Shown: positions 53,758 to 62,073 of the stretch, piece by piece
Layout of the letters: each line of letters opens with the position of its first letter
How positions within the stretch are numbered: the stretch's first letter is position 1
Assembly (NCBI GenBank): GCA_031272035.1
Contig: JAISUO010000069.1
Span: 1-62,314 of the forward strand
Source: Synergistaceae bacterium
Lineage (GTDB): Bacteria; Synergistota; Synergistia; Synergistales; Aminobacteriaceae
Length of the DNA: 62,314 nucleotides
Direction: 5' to 3'
Position numbers and translations under genes: made by a program
The notes under the pieces: generated by a model
Seen by the model: only the letters and a program-made list of their open reading frames with translations
Database searches by the model: none
Told to the model about the DNA's origin: nothing

Positions 53758-54601
53758 AAGGAAGAGCCTCCCTGAGCGTCAAAATTAAAAGATCGCAAAT
53801 CATATTGCGTGAAAGTTTTTTTTGTTCAACAAGCAGTCGCAGTTTTTCCATGCGGGCCGCTTTCATCAGTCCATTGTTTTCTCTATTGTTTTCTCCATTG
53901 CTTTTTCCGTTGCTTTCTGTCTGCATGGCGTATGAAACCCAGTTGGAGAGGAGTTCCGAAATATCCGGCTCGTCCTCCTTCGCTCCTTCCATCTTCATTT
54001 TTTCCAGCCAGGCCAGCCACTCCACGTCATTGTCGGGGGCCGGCTTCGCGGAAAGGGAGAATGGAGCCGTCAAAACGGTAAAACGTGAACGGCTCCGCAG
54101 CGTTGGGAGAAAATCGTCGCCTTCCATGATAAAGAGAATACAGGCGTGGGAAGGCGGTTCTTCCGTGATTTTGAGAAGACTGTTGGCCGCCGCCGGCAGC
54201 AGTTTTTCCGCCGAGGGCAGAACTCCCAGGCGGCGTTTCGCTGTCACCGGTTTCAGCGGCAGCTCCTGGATCAGGGCTCTGCAGGCATCGATGCCAGCGG
54301 CTTTTTCAAAAGTCCCCGCCATGGTCAGGTCGGGGTGGGTTTCGCCCTTTTCCTCCGTGGCGCTCCAGGCCCGACACCCCGGACAGCCGTCGTTCCCCTT
54401 TCCGTTGTCGCAAAGATACAAATGGGACATGGCCTTCAGAATTTCTCCATGCCACCCGGCGGGAGCGCGGATCGCCCAGCAGTGGGGAATTTTCCCCACG
54501 AGAAAGTTTTTTTCGATTTCCCTCCAGGCGGGAAGTTCCCTGAAGGAGATTTCCTCTGTTCCCGCAATATTTTTTTCTAAAACAGGAGTGAGATCAGGCA
54601 T
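53729..54601 (-). CDS. holB: DNA polymerase III delta-prime-like subunit
   Basis: 290 residues from ATG 54601, which follows GGAGGAG. The clamp-loader fold is degenerate: CPGC, HPDL and a KRRLGVLPSAEKLLPAAANSLLKITEEPP block match HolB, but a P-loop is lacking (RAPAGWHGEIL in its place), as in non-ATPase delta-prime subunits. A CDNGKGNDGCPGC cluster probably holds zinc. A low-complexity Asn/Glu/Ser stretch (TESNGKSNGENNRENNG) interrupts the C-terminal domain. It lies in the tmk-yaaR-holB-ricT order typical of Bacillus. Confidence 0.85.
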   Translation of the reverse strand: MPDLTPVLEKNIAGTEEISFRELPAWREIEKNFLVGKIPHCWAIRAPAGWHGEILKAMSHLYLCDNGKGNDGCPGCRAWSATEEKGETHPDLTMAGTFEKAAGIDACRALIQELPLKPVTAKRRLGVLPSAEKLLPAAANSLLKITEEPPSHACILFIMEGDDFLPTLRSRSRFTVLTAPFSLSAKPAPDNDVEWLAWLEKMKMEGAKEDEPDISELLSNWVSYAMQTESNGKSNGENNRENNGLMKAARMEKLRLLVEQKKLSRNMICDLLILTLREALPFEYISGDIW

Positions 54602-55020
54602 CCTTTTATCTCCTCCAGAAGTTGAAGCGTGCGCGTTCTGTTGCTTTCCTGCGAGAATATCTGTTCCAGTTCCGCCATGGCGGCCTCCGCCTTCTCGACC
54701 GTGACGTAGGTGGCGCGGTCGCTGCGCCGCCATTTCAGATCCCGGCGCAGGTTGAATCCCTTCATGATTTTCTTCAAAAGTTCTCTGAGGATGGATTTGT
54801 ACTCCATCAACAGACCTTCGGCCGGAAAAACCGACAGTTTCAGAGTGACGGCGTCGAGGTGGTCCAGAAGGGCCTGAAGCTCCATTTCTTCCGTCATGTT
54901 CTCCATGGAGTCCGCGAAGGAAGCCCTCACCGGCGACAGAGACTGAGCGCCGGAGTGGTAACGTCCGCTCCCGCCGCTTTGATGCTCTACCTTGCTGTCC
55001 GTTCCCCGGCCGACCTTCAT
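54577..55020 (-). CDS. yaaR: YaaR family protein (DUF327)
   Basis: 147 residues, alpha-helical. It matches YaaR/DUF327: FADSMENMTEEMELQALLDHL, LLMEYKSILRELLKKI, and an RTLQLLEEIKGCLISLLF end. The function is unknown. Its place between tmk and holB is the same as in Bacillus. It overlaps holB by 25 bases. Confidence 0.88.
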   Translation of the reverse strand: MKVGRGTDSKVEHQSGGSGRYHSGAQSLSPVRASFADSMENMTEEMELQALLDHLDAVTLKLSVFPAEGLLMEYKSILRELLKKIMKGFNLRRDLKWRRSDRATYVTVEKAEAAMAELEQIFSQESNRTRTLQLLEEIKGCLISLLF

Positions 55021-55024
55021 TTCA

Positions 55025-55675
55025 TCATCCTCTGAGCGTTTCCAGGAGGGCCGTTACGTGTTCTCTCACGTTTTCCGCAACCTGTTCCACGCTTCGGCCC
55101 GCATCAACGGTGACGATTCGTTCGGGAGCCCTTTTCGCCAGCTCTCGAAAACCCTCGGCCACCCTGCCCATGAACGCCCTGCCGTCGGACTCGATGCGAT
55201 CTGTTCCGCCTCTTGCCGTCAGCCGGGAAAAAGCCGCGTCCAGGTCGATGTCCAGAAAAATCGTCAGGTCGGGGACCGGAAATCGGCACCACTGAAAAAG
55301 CGACTCCATCTCGCTGAAGGAACCTCCCCGGCCCCAGGACTGATAGGCAAAGGTGGAATCCGTATAACGTTCGCAAATCACCCACTGTTTTTGCCGGAGC
55401 GCCGGAAGAATCTCCGCGTCCAGGTGCCCGCTGCGGTCCGCCAGGAACAACAGCAGTTCCGTCCGCAGTCCCAGCGGAGTGTCTCCCAGCAGGAGGTCCC
55501 GCAGGAGCCTGCCGCCCTTCCATCCGCCTGGCTCGAAGGTTCTCAAAACGCCTTCCGCGCCGGGAGTTTTTTTCAGAAAAGCGGCCAGACGTTCCGCCTG
55601 AGTGCTTTTTCCGCAGCCGTCGATTCCCTCGAATGTGATAAAAACGCCCTGTCCGTTATCCCTGTTCGCCGCCAT
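55025..55675 (-). CDS. tmk: Thymidylate kinase
   Basis: 216 residues. It makes dTDP from dTMP. P-loop FEGIDGCGKSTQAERL near the start, the DR motif in LLFLADRSGHLD, and the lid region LTARGGTDRIES are visible. Five bases separate it from yaaR. Confidence 0.97.
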   Translation of the reverse strand: MAANRDNGQGVFITFEGIDGCGKSTQAERLAAFLKKTPGAEGVLRTFEPGGWKGGRLLRDLLLGDTPLGLRTELLLFLADRSGHLDAEILPALRQKQWVICERYTDSTFAYQSWGRGGSFSEMESLFQWCRFPVPDLTIFLDIDLDAAFSRLTARGGTDRIESDGRAFMGRVAEGFRELAKRAPERIVTVDAGRSVEQVAENVREHVTALLETLRG

Positions 55676-55693
55676 AAATTTTTCCCGCTCCGG

Positions 55694-57460
55694 TCAGTTT
55701 TCGCCCGCGACGTTGACTACGCGTTTCATGATGCCGTCCACCACGTACTCCGAGCGTGAAATGCGCAAAGTTCCCTCTTTAATCCGTCGGGCTTTCGTTT
55801 CACTGAGAAACTCTTTTTCTTCCGGCAGAAGCTCCGCGGAGCTCTTTTTTTCCTTCGCGGTCTGCCGGTCCTCCAGTGACCCGATCCGGTCGTGCAGCAG
55901 TTCCACGATAAGTTCGTTGTTGGCGTCCACCGCGGAAATCTCCTTCATCATTCGGGCAAAACCGTCGATGGACTTCCAGCCTCCCTCAATGGCCGTCTGG
56001 GTGAGGGAGTTTATTCCTCCCCCCCGAACCACCAGCTCACAGACTCCCGTGACGTCTTTGGGAACGGTGAGCTCGAATTTCTTTTTGACGGGAGAACGCC
56101 GCCAGGGGCGCAATGTGACCTCCACGTCCAGAGTATCGCCCGGTTTTACGTCGGAAGACACGTTGACGTCCTCGATGAGCAGGATTTTGGGCTCCTGTGT
56201 GGCGGAGACGTCGAGTCGAAATCCCACGGGGAAAATTTCCCTGAAGGGCTGCCGGAGAAAAAGTTCCATGATCGCGGCGGATTCCCGAAGAGCGACGCTG
56301 CTGGCGTCATTCTCCGAGAAAAACATGTTCGTCCGCGTCCACCCTTCCGTCATGCCCTGACCTTCCACCCGAAGCGTAACCATCAGGGTTCCCTGTCCCC
56401 GGCGCTGCCACTGATCGTCCAGGAGCCCTTTGTAAATGCCCTCCAGCAGTTTCGGTCCAAGGGTTTCGTCCGGCGCCATGCGAAATTTTTTTTCAGTTCG
56501 TTTCCCATTGCCGGCGTCCAGGTCCAAAAACGTCAGAGTCGCCGGAATAGAGGGCGTGAAGTATCCCATTCGCCCTCCGATGCCCTCATTCCGGTCCTGA
56601 GTGGCCGTGCCCGTCAGGGAAAGGGGAGAGGCAAGCTTGAAGGGAAACAGCCTGCTGGAGACGATGTCGTGGATATACGCCTTTCCCACGGGAAAATTCA
56701 CCGCTCCCCGATTCAGAAACGGATGTCCGAAAGCGAGAAAACGTCCGTCCTTTGACGTGGCTGTCACCGTTCCCGTGGCGGAAATTTCCACGTCTCCCCA
56801 GGCCAGAAGCACGGAGATGGCGTCTCCCGGGCGGAATTTTTCAGATTTCACCGGAAGATCCCCGGCGGCATCCCAGGGGACCGACTCCAGAGGAACTCCC
56901 AGCCGCTCTCCCAGATTCAGAGCGGATTCCTGACTCAGGCCTCCCGCTGTGAGGGTTGAGGACGACAGAAAAAGATCGGAAGCTCGATCGGAGGTTTTCT
57001 CCTGCCCGGAAGATTTGAGAAGCTTCGGCGCGTCGGGATGGGAAAAGACGCCGCGCATGGCCTCTATGGGGGTCACCAGCGCCGTTTTGTGGTCGCTGAA
57101 GTTCCAGCCTGTCCCGATGGCCCCGACCAGCCTGTCGTCAATGAAGACCGGAGAGCCGCTCATGCCCTGGGCGAAGCTGCCGGCCGCCCTGGAAGAAGAG
57201 GGCAGCACGCGTATCAGAACCGCGTTTTTCGCGGAGTCCTTTCGTGGAATGACGCTGACAATTTCCACCGGCAGACGCGCGGGTTTCGTCCCCTTCAGCA
57301 CCGTCAGCGCGTAGCCCCGCATTCCCGGACGCAAACGGCTCGCCGGCATGACGGGCTGTTCCGGGATGAATGCCGCGGGGGCGGCAAAGGACGCCTGAGA
57401 CAAAAACACCGAAAAAACAATAATGAAACTATATAAAAAACTCCGTTTTAAATAATTCAA
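55694..57460 (-). CDS. Exported SpoIVB-type (S55) peptidase domain protein
   Basis: 588 residues from TTG 57460 after GGAGTT. This start gives a clean signal peptide (LKRSFLYSFIIVFSVFLSQASFA); an ATG at 57559 would overlap prfB. The S55 catalytic Ser is in AQGMSGSPVFIDDRLVGAIG, and GHPFLNRGAVNFPVG and RPGMRGYALTVLKG match the family, with the His likely in DGRFLAFGHPF. SpoIVB in Bacillus is a spore signalling protease; outside spore-formers these proteins are probably envelope proteases of unknown target. The C-terminal 200 residues have no recognised domain. Confidence 0.88.
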   Translation of the reverse strand: MNYLKRSFLYSFIIVFSVFLSQASFAAPAAFIPEQPVMPASRLRPGMRGYALTVLKGTKPARLPVEIVSVIPRKDSAKNAVLIRVLPSSSRAAGSFAQGMSGSPVFIDDRLVGAIGTGWNFSDHKTALVTPIEAMRGVFSHPDAPKLLKSSGQEKTSDRASDLFLSSSTLTAGGLSQESALNLGERLGVPLESVPWDAAGDLPVKSEKFRPGDAISVLLAWGDVEISATGTVTATSKDGRFLAFGHPFLNRGAVNFPVGKAYIHDIVSSRLFPFKLASPLSLTGTATQDRNEGIGGRMGYFTPSIPATLTFLDLDAGNGKRTEKKFRMAPDETLGPKLLEGIYKGLLDDQWQRRGQGTLMVTLRVEGQGMTEGWTRTNMFFSENDASSVALRESAAIMELFLRQPFREIFPVGFRLDVSATQEPKILLIEDVNVSSDVKPGDTLDVEVTLRPWRRSPVKKKFELTVPKDVTGVCELVVRGGGINSLTQTAIEGGWKSIDGFARMMKEISAVDANNELIVELLHDRIGSLEDRQTAKEKKSSAELLPEEKEFLSETKARRIKEGTLRISRSEYVVDGIMKRVVNVAGEN

Positions 57461-57543
57461 ACTTATAACTCCAAATCTGTGGCTGTTGTATTTGCCCCCT
57501 GCGGAACCTGCGCGGAAAACGACGTCCTTCCGTCCTGAGGCTT

Positions 57544-58639
57544 CTATTGCCTGTTCCATCGCAGATAAGCCATAATAAAATCGTCGATGTCGCCGTCCAG
57601 AACGGCCTGCACGTTTCCCTTTTCCGTTCCCGTGCGATGATCCTTGACCAGCGTGTAAGGATGCAGCACGTAAGAACGGATCTGATTCCCCCAGGAGTTC
57701 TCTTTTTTGTCGCCCACGACGGCCGCCAGTTCTTCGCTGCGCTCCTGCATGGCGCGCTCGTACAGTCTGCTCTTCAGAACCTGCATGGCGACCTGACGGT
57801 TCATGTGCTGAGAGCGCTCATTCTGACAGCTTACCACAATTCCCGTGGGAATATGCGTAATCCGAACCGCCGAGTCCGTTCGGTTGACGTACTGCCCGCC
57901 CGCTCCGCTGGCCCGGAAGGTATCGACCCGCAGATCTTCGGGCCTTATTTCCACCTCCACGCTGTCCGGCAGTTCGGGGGAAACTCCCGCCGAGGCAAAG
58001 CTGGTGTGACGGCGATGGGCCGAATCGAAGGGAGAAATCCGCACCAGTCGGTGGACTCCCTTTTCGGATTTGAGATAGCCGTAGGCATATTCGCCCTCCA
58101 CAAGTACCGTAGCGCTCTTGATCCCCGCCTCTTCGTCCGAGGAGGCCTCAATGACCGTTGTTTTGAATCCGTCCCGCTCGGCCCATCTCAGATACATGCG
58201 GAGCATCATCTCCGCCCAGTCCTGAGAATCCAGCCCTCCCGATCCGGCGTGCACCGTCAAAATCGCGCTGGCGGCATCGTACTCCTCGTTCAGGAGGATC
58301 ATGAGCTGATGCCGGTCCAGAGCGCGGCGCAGTTCGGCCGTCCGGGCGTCAAATTCCTTTTGCAGTTCGCGGTCGTCGCCCTCCCGCAGCATTTCGTCGA
58401 GAACGTCCAGATCCTCCATTTCCCGACAGACCCGTTCCCATTCTCCGAGACGCTGCGTAATGCCGGAAAGTTCCTTTAAAGCATCCTGGCTGCCCTCCTG
58501 GGACCAGAAATCTTCCGCCGCCGTCGCCGCTTCCAGTTCGGAAGCCCTGTTTTTCAGAGCGGGCAGGTCAAAGACTGTCCTGCAGTTCCTGCTTCAGGGA
58601 CCGCAGTTCTTCCAATACGGAAACATTTGCCTGTATCAT
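57544..58639 (-). CDS. prfB: Peptide chain release factor 2 with programmed +1 frameshift
   Basis: Frame 1 runs from ATG 58639 (behind GGAGGT) for 23 codons to CTT-TGA-C; the TGA is at 58570-58568. Skipping the T at 58570 moves ribosomes to the frame that reads DLPALKNRASELE and goes on to the TAG ending at 57544. The product is 364 residues, the usual RF2 length. RF2 motifs: GGQ in RASGAGGQYVNRTDSAVRITH and the SPFDSAH stretch. TGA is read by RF2 itself, so low RF2 favours shifting. The internal Shine-Dalgarno of E. coli is only weakly echoed (CAGGAC just upstream). Confidence 0.96.
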
Positions 58640-58999
58640 TCAGTACCTCCACGAACGTAAATTGAAACACACGTCCTAATAATAACGTAATATCCCGAAA
58701 TACGGGAGGTCGCTTCGGAGCAAAAAACGGTTCTTTTCATCAAAAGGACAACGGGCGCGGCAGAAAAACGGCGACCAAAATCTGTGGAAAATGAATTTAT
58801 TTTCCGCGGATTGCTTTTCGGCTCTTGACCACAGGGCCGCAATGCGTTAAAAATAATGGGTATTTCTGATTTTGGGAGCGGCTTTTTTCCGGAAGTGTAT
58901 TTTTCGGAGGGCGAAGCGCTTTCGGCAACAGCAGCGATGTTTCGTGCAGAAGAACAGGGATATGTTGCAGGTATGAATGTTTTGAAGGAGGAGTCGAAA
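58640..58999. promoter_or_regulatory. Divergent spacer between prfB and hup
   Basis: No gene with known similarity lies in these 360 bases. A possible hup promoter is TTGACC (58825-58830), a 17-base spacer, TAAAAA (58848-58853). The frame of hup stays open back to 58856, but the added 48 residues do not look like HU. Confidence 0.4.
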
Positions 59000-59275
59000 A
59001 TGACAAAAACAGATTTGATCGAAAAGGTTGCGGAATCTGCGGGGATGACGAAGAAGGACGCGGGAGCTGCGGTGACGGCGGTGTTTGATGCCATAACCTC
59101 GGCCCTTTCCGGCGGCGATAAGGTACAGCTTATCGGGTTCGGTTCTTTTGAGGTGCGCCAGAGGGCCGCTCGTGACGGGCACGATCCCCAGGATCCCAAA
59201 AAAGTGATCCATATTCCCGCGAGGAAGGTTCCCGTATTCAAAGCCGGTAAGGCTCTCAAAGACAGCGTCGTCTGA
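59000..59275 (+). CDS. hup: HU-family DNA-binding protein
   Basis: 91 residues from ATG 59000 behind GAAGGAGGAG. Standard [22 protein letters not shown], then [17 protein letters not shown] and a [16 protein letters not shown] end. The Pro residue of the DNA-bending arm tip is in [13 protein letters not shown]. It coats and bends DNA as a dimer. A terminator follows 27 bases after the stop. Confidence 0.97.
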   Translation: MTKTDLIEKVAESAGMTKKDAGAAVTAVFDAITSALSGGDKVQLIGFGSFEVRQRAARDGHDPQDPKKVIHIPARKVPVFKAGKALKDSVV

Positions 59276-59301
59276 TTCCGCGGCTGGCTTCAAATTCAGA
59301 A

Positions 59302-59335
59302 AAAAAGGCGAGCCCGCAAAGGAACTCGTCTTTTT
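59302..59335 (+). terminator. Intrinsic terminator after hup
   Basis: An 11-base stem AAAAAGGCGAG with CTCGTCTTTTT (one G-U pair) and a 12-base loop, ending in a T run. Confidence 0.8.
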
Positions 59336-59368
59336 GGTGTTTGGAAGCGGCAGTAAAGGAAAATTGAA

Positions 59369-60064
59369 ATGAAACGATCGGTGAAATTTCTGGCGATTTT
59401 GGCGAAGATAACGCTCTGTGTTTTCCTGTTTGTTTCTTCTGCCGAGGCCGATTCCACGGCGAACAGTCTTATCGAAGATGCCATTGAGGTTTTGAACGAG
59501 ATGTCCCGGCAGGAGGACGCCAGCAGTATGGGAGAACTTCTGCAGGACGCCCGGGCTGTCGCTTTCGTGCCCGGTTTCGTGAAGGCGGGTTTCATCATCG
59601 GCGGCGAGTACGGCGAGGGGCTCATTCTGCGCAGAGAAGGAAAAAAATGGTACGGCCCCAGTTTCTATAACCTTGGCGGCGGGTCTGTGGGTTTGCAGAT
59701 CGGAGCGCAGAAAATTTCTTTCGTGCTGGTGATCACCAACGAGGCCGGCGTGGATGCTTTTCTGAAGAGCAGAACCAAGCTGGGCGGGGACGTGGCGATT
59801 GCCGCCGGCCCCGTGGGAAGGCGGGGAGAGGCGGCCACCGACGGTCAGATGAAAGCTTCCATATACAGCTATTCTCTGACGAAGGGCCTCTTCGCGGGTG
59901 TTTCCCTGGACGGCTCGGTCATCAGCGTCAGCGTCAAACGCAACAAGGAATACTGGAAGAAAGAAACGAGCGCGGATCAGGCTCTGAAAAATCCGGCGAC
60001 GGACAAACGTATCCAACCCCTGATTCGGGCGATTGAAAAGGTATCAAAGGCCAAAAAGAAATAA
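59369..60064 (+). CDS. SYLF-domain (YSC84/DUF500) exported protein
   Basis: 231 residues. A signal peptide (about 1-27, ending SSAEA) is followed by one SYLF domain: ARAVAFVPGFVKAGFIIGGEYGEG, KWYGPSFYNLGGGSVGLQIG, and YSYSLTKGLFAGVSLDGSV. SYLF domains bind lipids and are usually found in the periplasm or outer membrane of Gram-negative bacteria. The target is unknown. Monocistronic, with a convergent speE gene. Confidence 0.92.
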   Translation: MKRSVKFLAILAKITLCVFLFVSSAEADSTANSLIEDAIEVLNEMSRQEDASSMGELLQDARAVAFVPGFVKAGFIIGGEYGEGLILRREGKKWYGPSFYNLGGGSVGLQIGAQKISFVLVITNEAGVDAFLKSRTKLGGDVAIAAGPVGRRGEAATDGQMKASIYSYSLTKGLFAGVSLDGSVISVSVKRNKEYWKKETSADQALKNPATDKRIQPLIRAIEKVSKAKKK

Positions 60065-60148
60065 AGCAGGAATACGGAGTCTTCCTTAGATAAGATATTC
60101 CGTAGTGGTCTTCTTATTGCCGTTTTCCCTTCCTGTTTCGGAGCCGGA

Positions 60149-61015
60149 TCACTCCAGCAGTTCGGTCAGGAAGGGCGGAAGCACGAAGGCGGCGCGGTGG
60201 ATTGCGTCTGTGTAATAGCGAGTTCCCGTTACGTTCCGTAAAGGTGTCGAGGGGGCCGGTCCCAGGGAGGCCGCGCCGTAGGTCCACATTCCGGTAGGAT
60301 AGGTGGGAACCGCGCCCCAGTACATCTGAACGAGAGGAAAAACGGAGCGCATCTGTTTTATTGCCTGCCGCATGAGGGCCGTGTCGGCAAAGGGAGATTC
60401 CGTAAGTTCCGTCATTATTCCATGGGGATTTAAAATATCGCGGATGGCCCTGTAAAAAGGGGCCTGAAACAGACCGGCCGCGAAGTCCACGGGGTCCGTG
60501 CTGTCAACGATGACGACGTCGAAGCGGTCTTCGGTGGTTCTGATGTATTCCAAAGCGTCCATGCAGCGAATGTCCGCTCGTGGATTCTCCAGCTCGCAGC
60601 CTGTGGCGGGAAAATATTTTTTCGACGTGTCGATCACCTCTTTGTCGATGTCAACCAGGGTGCATCGCTCCACGCCGGAGTGGCGCAAAACCTCCCGGAG
60701 AATGGCCCCGTCGCCTCCGCCCACGATGAGAACCCGGACCGGATCGGGATGGGCGCACAGGGGGACGTGGGCCATCATCTCCGAGTAGCAGAATTCATCT
60801 CGTTCGGTCAGCTGTATGGCCCCGTCGAGGACAAGCGTCCGGCCGTACTCCGGGGTTTCGACCACGAGAATCTCCTGGTAGGGAGTTTTTTTCTGAAAAA
60901 GAATCCCGCTGGTTCTCAGGGACAGGCGCAAATTGTCGGTTTGCTCCTCCGTAAGCCAGAGTTCGTTTTTGCGTCGTGCCCGTACCACTGCAGTTGTCGA
61001 TGTTTCCGCCATCAA
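60149..61015 (-). CDS. speE: Spermidine synthase
   Basis: 288 residues. It adds the aminopropyl group from decarboxylated SAM to putrescine. Family blocks: LVLDGAIQLTERDEFCYSEMM, VLIVGGGDGAILREVLRH, LVDIDKEVIDTSKKYFP, FDVVIVDSTDP and YWGAVPTYPTGMWTYGAAS. No speD gene is in the window. The facing SYLF gene ends 85 bases away; a weak inverted repeat TACGGA/TCCGTA lies between. Confidence 0.96.
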   Translation of the reverse strand: MMAETSTTAVVRARRKNELWLTEEQTDNLRLSLRTSGILFQKKTPYQEILVVETPEYGRTLVLDGAIQLTERDEFCYSEMMAHVPLCAHPDPVRVLIVGGGDGAILREVLRHSGVERCTLVDIDKEVIDTSKKYFPATGCELENPRADIRCMDALEYIRTTEDRFDVVIVDSTDPVDFAAGLFQAPFYRAIRDILNPHGIMTELTESPFADTALMRQAIKQMRSVFPLVQMYWGAVPTYPTGMWTYGAASLGPAPSTPLRNVTGTRYYTDAIHRAAFVLPPFLTELLE

Positions 61016-61156
61016 AAGACCTCCGATCTCAAATCCAATTGTTTTATTAAAGCACTTTTTCCCGCCTGCGAATCGGTCATGCTCCTGAAATCCTCCCTGA
61101 TTCTTTTTCGGCGCGGAAAAACCTCCTCTGCAAATCCAGGCGGAAATATTTCTAAA

Positions 61157-61342
61157 CTAGACCGCGAATTTTTGTTGTTTCTTCGCCTCGAAGTGAGGTT
61201 GCATACCGTGATTCTCGAACATCAGCCGAACCTGCCGATCAATGTGCTCGTTGAGTTCGTCCGGCGTCATGTTTTTCGTTTCTTCGTAAAGCCGTACCCG
61301 CAAATCGCTTATATCCTCGTCGAACAGTCCCTGGTTAGTCAT
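61157..61342 (-). CDS. Small protein coupled to a PIN-domain gene
   Basis: 61 residues, overlapping the PIN gene stop by eight bases and following it on the same strand. It is acidic and helical (DISDLRVRLYEETKNMTPDELNEH is its central region in outline), with no DNA-binding motif that can be recognised. It may be the antitoxin of the pair; antitoxin genes usually come first, so the order is reversed. Confidence 0.55.
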   Translation of the reverse strand: MTNQGLFDEDISDLRVRLYEETKNMTPDELNEHIDRQVRLMFENHGMQPHFEAKKQQKFAV

Positions 61343-61805
61343 CTTCCAACACCTCCATAGGCGTGCAGATAAATATTTCTTTGTAGCCTTCTTTCAAATT
61401 CATGAGATTGATGAATTTTTTTGTTCTGATTTTGTTTATATGCTTGAAGTTGAAAGACAAAACGCAATCAAGCCCATATACCGAAGCGATTGCAATATGA
61501 GAACAATCCAATCTGTGATTTTCCGAGAGCAATCCGTTACGTATATAACTGTCCACGAGACGATTTACCTCGTCGGTATTTTGGACGACTCGAATCTCGT
61601 CGTTTTCAATGAGACGCAACATTTTACGCTGTTTGTCCGGCGGCGCATTCGTAATCTCATAGAGAGCGTAAATCGAAGTATACGCTTCCATTGCCCCATT
61701 TCTGATCGCCTCGAACAGCCTTACCGTTTCTGCATGTCCGAGACGATTTTCGTCAAAATAGTAGTTGAACACGGTAGTTTCGAGATACACGCGCAATCCT
61801 TTCAT
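61335..61805 (-). CDS. PIN-domain protein, probable RNase toxin
   Basis: 156 residues. The PIN-fold acidic residues are seen in VYLETTVFNYYFDE (near the start, Glu where many have Asp), YALYEITNAP and LDCSHIAIASVYGLDCVLSFNFKHI. PIN toxins of type II systems cut RNA. It overlaps the 61-residue gene by eight bases. ATG 61805 has no strong ribosome site in view. Confidence 0.8.
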   Translation of the reverse strand: MKGLRVYLETTVFNYYFDENRLGHAETVRLFEAIRNGAMEAYTSIYALYEITNAPPDKQRKMLRLIENDEIRVVQNTDEVNRLVDSYIRNGLLSENHRLDCSHIAIASVYGLDCVLSFNFKHINKIRTKKFINLMNLKEGYKEIFICTPMEVLEDD

Positions 61806-61859
61806 CGGAATCGCCCCCCGTCGAAAAAATCATAAACTGACCGCGCCCTCCAACCCTCA

Positions 61860-62012
61860 GTGCAGCCCTTTCTCCACTTCCCCATTGTAGCGCAGGCGGT
61901 TCAGTTCGGAAAGGCGGTGCAATACCTCAATCTGCGTCGGCTCGGAGATTTCGTGAAGCAACGGACACCCACAGTTCCTGCTGCCAAACCTGTCATGCCG
62001 GGCGCACCATTA
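61860..62012 (-). pseudogene. Possible remnant of a larger gene (C-terminal end only)
   Basis: On the minus strand one frame is open for about 50 codons with no start, ending ELNRLRYNGEVEKGLH and a TGA at 61860. The ending recalls C-termini of DNA methyltransferases or restriction enzymes of the Eco57I type, but that is from memory and weak. An upstream TAA cuts the frame at about 62012. It could be debris of a modification gene. Confidence 0.25.
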
Positions 62013-62014
62013 AC

Positions 62015-62040
62015 AGAGGGCGGCCCGAAGGCCGCCCTCT
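62015..62040 (-). terminator. Strong hairpin after the Synerg-CTERM gene
   Basis: A perfect 11-base stem AGAGGGCGGCC/GGCCGCCCTCT. On the minus strand the loop is TTCG closed by C-G, a very stable tetraloop. On the plus strand the hairpin is followed by TCTTTCTTTT, so it could end transcripts from either side. Confidence 0.7.
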
Positions 62041-62073
62041 CGTCTTTCTTTTAACGTTCTTTCAATTGTTCTT

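Noticed and set aside
57461-57559. ATG 57559 start for the S55-like peptidase
   Set aside because: It overlaps the prfB stop and places 33 residues in front of a clean signal peptide; TTG 57460 has GGAG at proper spacing.
58856-58999. Upstream in-frame extension of the HU gene by 48 codons
   Set aside because: HU proteins begin at [10 protein letters not shown], and ATG 59000 has a strong ribosome site. The extension shows no similarity and no ribosome site.
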